64,000 bases of DNA from the NCBI GenBank assembly GCA_029532415.1, contig JAQOTA010000069.1:2542001-2606000 (forward strand), read 5' to 3'. The notes under the pieces are model-generated. The model was given only the letters and a program-made list of their open reading frames with translations, had not been told where the DNA came from and did no database searches. The stretch is from Marasmius tenuissimus. Lineage: Eukaryota; Basidiomycota; Agaricomycetes; Agaricales; Marasmiaceae. This document shows, in pieces, positions 58,425 through 64,000 of the stretch (its first letter is position 1; each line of letters opens with the position of its first letter). Both the position numbers and the translations under genes were made by a program.

Positions 58425-59030
58425 CTAAGAGGCCCAGCCGAGCAGCCGAATCGCTGACCTCGAGCCCATACAAACTACGACGGAAGAGCCGGCACGAACT
58501 ACTGGCATCGCCACAATCTTCATACGATAGTGAGCCGCCACTGTCTCATCCGCCACCTCCTACAACCCCTTTCAGCAATTCTTGAAACGGTCCGAGCGAG
58601 ATACACCCACAGAGGCAGTACTAATAGTTGATGCACCGTCGACGAGAGAAGGACCGGGGTGGTAAACGGACAGAGGTCGCTCCGAGACCCCGGCACGCCG
58701 GCCTCTATGGTGTGCTATGGGCACTGAGAAGCAACGTTTACGGCGATCTGAGAAGCATGGTACTGTACAGAGGCATCGGACCGAACTTGATGATGTTTCC
58801 TACAGTGGCAAGGACAAACCCTCAGGGAGGAGGATTGAGCAATCGAGTGGGGCGAAGAAGTAACCGAGTATCATCCCTATGTAGCAATAATTCACTGGGA
58901 AAGTGGTCCTAATTTTTTGAGCTTTCTTGTATGATTGTCGACCTTCCGAAGCCTACCGGGATCTTCTGCCATGTAGTGATTATCGTCAATATTCGCCCCC
59001 GAGATGTAATATGATATGCAGTTCTATCCC
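58425..59030 (+). pseudogene. Second fragment of the 44148 membrane protein gene plus 3' flank
   Basis: GCTGACCTCGAGCCCATAC, the proline-rich tail region, then TTGATGCA, CTCTATG.TGTGCT and GAGCTTTCTTGTATGATTGT, CGACCTTCC.AAGCCTACCG match 45335-45960 in order. The coding part is broken by stops; upstream exons are absent. Confidence 0.75.
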
Positions 59031-59979
59031 TAAATCCTTCCCCTTCCCTGACCTTTCGAGCACTCGTCCGACAAGTTTGAAGTAGACGCAGCGAATTTCT
59101 TTACCCCTGGCACGGGTTAATGTCAAGGCAATAACCTTCTTGTTGCTCATCGGGTTCCTTTACGGTGCGTGTTCTTGCAAGTTTTGTCCACCTCCGAGGG
59201 GCCTGCCCTGACCCAGGATATAGTTTTCCGTGTTTATCACGTAGGTGGCTTTGCTACAGGGTACTCCTCGACTCATGTAGAGAAGTCTGATAGTTTGACA
59301 TCGCCAAACCTGGAAGCTCAGAGGTACCGCCTTACTATACACTCGCAGATTCGTCCCGATCAGATTTTGGTCCAGGATTAGAGGACAATGATAGCGTCGA
59401 AGCTCTGTTAGCTGGCGAACCCTTTATTTAAGAACACTCGTGAGGTATTGAAGTCTGCGAACCATTGCTAAGAACACTCTGAATATTGCTGAGCAGCTCT
59501 TGGCCCATTTCAAATTAGTGATGTGGATAACACTTCTCATTAGTGAGGTACTGGTTGTTCAAGAAGTACAGCCCCCGCCGAGGATTCGATGGTTGCTACG
59601 GCCTCAAAGCTCTAGTATACTCAGCCTTGTTTTCTTTAATTCTTGTTCTGTTAGTCTCAGTCCTCCTGTTCTGGGTAATTACCCCTAAAGGGGATTCTAG
59701 TCTATGTAGTATTTAGTCTAGCTTGAATGTTGTAGTTTGGGAACCTTCTTAGTTTCTATCTCCCACACACATATTTTGGATTCTAATACTGAATTTTGTC
59801 TCTATCAACATCCTATCTCTGAATCACATTCTGGGTAATTCATGTGGTCAGTCCAGTCTTGTTGACCGCTGCCCGCATAATTAGCCTCTCCAAATCCCAT
59901 GCACATTCCGAAATACAATCACCGATAGACGCACTGCCCACGTTAGCCACAGGTTGTTAGAGGCAAGTCTCTGTTTCGG
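59031..59979. other. Intergenic, no gene recognised
   Basis: An open frame at 59169-59381 (MFLQVLSTSEGPALTQDIVF) has no recognisable features. The AT-rich part 59600-59850 looks repeat-like, but no ends were found. Confidence 0.4.
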
Positions 59980-62900
59980 CTATCTGATAGGAAATGTAAA
60001 TGTTAGTCTAGCCGGAAGATCGGGGGATACTCTTAGCTTTCTTGATGTTCGCAGATACGAGGGGTGCTTTGCCATTTCAAGACGGCAATGAGGTTTAACA
60101 AATGGTGAGTAGATGATAGTCCTGGACGACGAAAATTGTCAAATTACTGACTAGGTGTACTATAAATGTACCCGTACGATGCATTGTAATCACTGTATTA
60201 GAATAACTTGAAGCCCCACATAGCTCTGCATTATATGAATGGTACTTGGGAGCACAACAGATACTATGGCTATCCCGTTCATCATTTATGTGAGTACCAA
60301 TTTAGAGACTCAACCCTCAGTGACGTTGGTCATTTACAGTGAATATCTACAACGAACAAAGAGCAGACGCACGCGCCTTGGACGGCGCCGCTCATTCCCA
60401 CAGTCTGTGCCCAAGAAGAAATATCAACCCTCGAGCATCAATACACAATCCTACACGCGTCAAAAACGCATCGAGACGTATCAGTCAAGATCCGAAAGTC
60501 GTGAGCGGGTCATCCAAAAAGGTCGGGGAGCTATGCCCATGTGGGTCCCTCCCGGTCTGAAATCAAGGTGCCGAACCTGGACAGCATTGAAAGAGTAGAC
60601 ATATTTTTGTGTTAAATGGTTTGTATTATAGCCTATTAGCAAAAGATGTTGTACATGTATGATAATGAGACAAGTTAATGGAACAAGAGGTCTCAGATCC
60701 CTCCGATCCGTACGAGCGAAGTATAGCATGGCTCTTGTGTGGCGACTTTCGGCAGAGAAAGCCGGGCAGGAGAACATGATCGGGATGTAACTACCATAGT
60801 TGCTACGACAATCCTCTCGATGTGAATTGCAGCAAGCATTGACGTCTCAGCTTCTCTAGACCACTTTCTGGCATTCAGAAGTGCATTCTGTAAGCACCAT
60901 AGACATTGGAGCTGCAATACACCTCTGGACATTCCGCTGTAGTAAGTCAAACTTTTCTGTCGGAGTTGGCAACGCGAGAACCATGAAACACCCCGGGATC
61001 CGAAACTTCTTGAATCAAAATAAAAACTCTCCGAGCCTTGAATAAATACGCGTCTATGCTACAACTCTACACGGTGGCGGACTAAAAAATACAAAGTATG
61101 ATGATGCCGAATCATTGAGTGGTTGCACTGGCTGGATGAGGAGAAATGATTAAGGATGGACCACGATTCCGATGGTTGTAAGTAGTCTAGTTGGGGATTA
61201 TTCGCGATAGATGGGGAGGGAGTTGAAACTTCGTGGGTTGTACCTCGGAGCCGAGGTGTACCCAGTGTCGGCGGGCCAAGACGATAGCAGACAACCGAAC
61301 GATCGTGTCAGACAAACCCCTAGAGCTTGATGAAGGCAGACAAGGTGACATCAATGCCGAAACGCACAAAAAAAACAACTTGGAAATTAAGAAGTGGATG
61401 GCCCGACAGTGAACGAAGGTGGAGCTGTAGTGCATTGTCTCAATGAACAGAGGGGCAGATAGTGACTAACGGACTCACGATATGAGATTAGTAATGGGAC
61501 ATGGCGGGCAAGAAGTAGCGTTCATTGCGAGTCACGCTAGGGATTTTCTGGATTGGCGGGTGGCAGATAAGAAGGATGACAACGGGGAGCAACTTCGCGA
61601 GACGTCACCGTACAGGTCGGTTCCAACCGCTGCAACTGGCATCGGTGCCCCTCCCGCCACTGTAGATTTTGGATTTGCAATTGCACTTCCCGGTGCTGTC
61701 AATTCTAGATTTGCAAACAGCACAGTACTGGGCCATGGTTGTGCTGGAGGTTTGAGGTCCCGGAAAACATACTTTGCAGTGGTTTAAAAACGAAAAGCTG
61801 GACGCTCATATTCGTCGCTTACGGCTTGTTCTCGAGCGCTTTCTGGGTCAGTTCGGGACAGCGCTCAGAGTTGCGGTGAACCTAGTAGTAATTGTGTGTC
61901 CAGTAGGTCCAGCTGTACCCATCGGAGGCAACACAAAAAATCCTACGAGGTATTGATGATCCTTATTAGGAATGGAGCACTGTTTTTGGTACGAGGTGGC
62001 TGGCTGATCCGCCGAGCCACAGGTGATAGTGATTTGTCGCCGTCAGGTACCAAACACAATAACAATCTGGAATGGGCCACCTACTGTTTTGACAACAGTT
62101 CCGCAAATGGAGTACACCGTTTCAGCATCGATTTGACTCTATGAGTATCGGAAAGGAAGACAAGGAGAACCATTTTAAGCTCGATACTTCTATAGGTGAG
62201 ATTGCTAGACCTCTTTGAGGACAGCCCATAGGGAATTTTGAAAAGCCTGAATTGGAAAACTTGGCATCAGGCCGAGTCTGACCCACGAGGATAAGGGTTA
62301 CCCACTTCTCTTTAGACCCACACTTCACCCACGTCCTATGAACACAGGCCTTTCTGATCTTTTCCGCGATACTCTCGTCAGACTCGGTAGGAGGAACTGT
62401 ATCTCATACACGTTGTTCGACTTCTCATTGGCGTATGGACTCGTGGTTCAAGCTACTCCAGTAACATATAAAAATGACAATGAGAACATCACAGAAAATG
62501 ATAAGAATAGAAACCGACGGCTGAGAGCCACCATGGTCAATATTCCAACCGAAATCATTCCGTGTTCCAAGGATTAAACCTTGCTACCTCAAGTTGCAGA
62601 AATAGAGACACCCCTTGTCAAAGACAAGAAATGATGCCTCCTCGACGGAAACATCAAGGCAAAGGAGTGTCGTATCTTCCTAAGAAGAAGTTTTAGACTA
62701 TACAAAAGATCAGAGCTCCGTTCCGGTTGCGAGATCTGCAGGAAAGTGAAATGCAACTCGTTAGATAGGTCGGGTGCGGGTGGTTTGTGCTTAGTGGGTA
62801 ATCGGGTCGAATGTATCAGGTTCCGTGACGAATCAATGATGGATAACGGCTCGTTCCATGTACACATGCACCCAGGTTTTGACATCACATGGGATCTCGT

Positions 62901-64000
62901 CACCTTCGAAAAGATGGAACGAATTATGGTCGCTGCGAACGAGCTCAGTGGGCTAGACTTGTGCTGGAAGCCGGTGGCTCACAATTTACGCGGAAACGAT
63001 GTGATTGGAATAACGTTTGAGAAGCAGTTCGGACGGCTAATGCAACGTGCAGACAGGCGACTCGTGCGTACCTTGACAAGCTCCACCGTGATATGTATAT
63101 GGCAGCATTACTATTTTCAGTTCACTCATCACAAGAAAGGAATCGCCAACGTCGTCTGTACCTTCGATATCCTTTATATTTTTTTTGACTACTGAATCTA
63201 GGACGGTTGACCAGGGTTTTGCCACCATTTTTGGGGCTTTGATACTCAAAAGGGCCGAGACACATAGTTGTAAGACCAGGATGAAACCACAGTGTTATGT
63301 ACCATGAATAGAATACTCCAACTCTTGACATTGAGTTATAAATCTGGTGAAGATCTGTGCAAGTGGTAATCTGCTGGACTCCCCGTATGCTCAATGGGGT
63401 CGGGAATACCTCCTTCGGAATCCGTAGTGGGCGTCATAATCAGCCAACCATTCTATGAACTCGGAAATTTGAAAAATCGGTCCCTCCCCCGCTCGTTGAA
63501 TAGAGCACAATTTGTTTCGCTCCCTGCTTCTCCCCGACGATAGGGGTAAAAGCACTCATAGCATCTCATCTACTTCCAAACAGCCCCGCCTTTAGCGATC
63601 TCCTCAGAATCGAGTGGTCGAGACTGATGATAAAGAGACGATCGGGTTTGTCGACAGTGTTGACGAAATTTAAAATGGTCCGATTTCGGCCGTCGACCTT
63701 TACAATGAGGTTAATGAGGTCGACCTAAGTACATCTACGGCTTTATCCAATGATAACAAATCGTCTATTCCACGACCTCTTACTACATAGCATTCCTTCA
63801 TGGTTCGTACTTTCCACACACTCGGCCATCGCTCTATGTCGCCCTCTGCCTTACAAACTGTTCCCGATCTATTTCGAGTATTGTATAGTATGAGTCGATT
63901 ACTCGCCTTATACTTTATTGCCCTTGCATTGGTGTTACTTTCATCTTTTCGTTCTGCCTGCCATGATTGTATGATTCCTCTTCATCCCCTCTACTCCGAC
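59980..64000. repeat. Segmental duplication, unit II
   Basis: Diverged direct copy of 51690-55200, offset by about 8.3-8.8 kb; it runs to the window edge. It differs by small insertions and deletions and carries the broken zinc-ribbon copy. Confidence 0.85.
61313..61736 (-). pseudogene. Broken zinc-ribbon paralogue with internal duplication
   Basis: Starts MAQYCAVCKSRIDSTGKC at 61736. Exon 1 contains a tandem duplication of about 38 bases (TTTGCAAATC..GACAGCACCGG beside TTGCAAATCC..TACAGTGGCGG), adding residues before ASCSG. The first donor is GTTGGA instead of GTAAGA, the exon 2 equivalent meets a TAG, and in the exon 3 equivalent (STFVHCRAIHFLISK) an extra base in a T run shifts the frame and AAG is replaced by TAG near the end. 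Not functional as read. Confidence 0.6.

Overview
The window looks like a piece of a mushroom-forming basidiomycete genome (Agaricomycetes). Evidence read from the sequence: many introns of about 50 bases with GT..AG ends, a decayed class I hydrophobin, basidiomycete-type multi-spanning membrane proteins, a KDZ (Kyakuja-Dileera-Zisupton) DNA transposon, Ty1/copia and LINE remnants, and a locally amplified MYND-like family. I saw no rRNA, tRNA gene, CRISPR array or prokaryotic operon. Most of the window is accessory sequence: transposons, solo LTRs, duplicated blocks and broken gene copies.

Layout. 1-7303 (minus) is a MYND-like gene broken twice, by a solo LTR (203-669) and by a copia element (1057-6954) with near-identical LTRs but a gutted polyprotein. 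7690-11340 holds decayed minus-strand sequence (block P1). 11487-12985 is an F-box gene. About 13390-14760 is a DUF6533-like membrane protein gene on the minus strand. 14928-22798 is an apparently complete KDZ transposon: inverted termini, CTTGAG subterminal arrays at both ends, an 8-base direct repeat at both borders, a ten-exon transposase gene, an acidic companion gene and a GIY-YIG (T5orf172-like) gene. 23585-27340 repeats the MYND + P arrangement of the left end. 28220-32916 is an AT-richer tandem pair of seven-helix membrane protein genes separated by a second copy of the first solo LTR; a different solo LTR follows at 33106-33485. 35140-37600 carries a dispersed near-palindromic motif. 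37914-38376 is a hydrophobin pseudogene, then a LINE tail fragment, a MYND pseudogene (39.9-41.9 kb), a single-pass membrane protein gene (44148-45613) and a fourth MYND copy (46306-48380). 51.7-55.2 kb and 60.0-64.0 kb are diverged direct copies of one block; each carries a tiny zinc-ribbon gene on the minus strand, intact in the first and broken in the second.

How it fits together. The strongest candidate for something notable is the KDZ element, where transposase, companion gene, GIY-YIG cargo and repeat arrays lie between matched ends. The rest reads as turnover of a lineage-specific family region: MYND-like, membrane protein and zinc-ribbon copies multiply, then decay by nonsense changes, small duplications and LTR insertions. 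Gene models come from reading frames, splice signals and paralogue comparison inside the window only; family names come from recognised motifs, not database searches.
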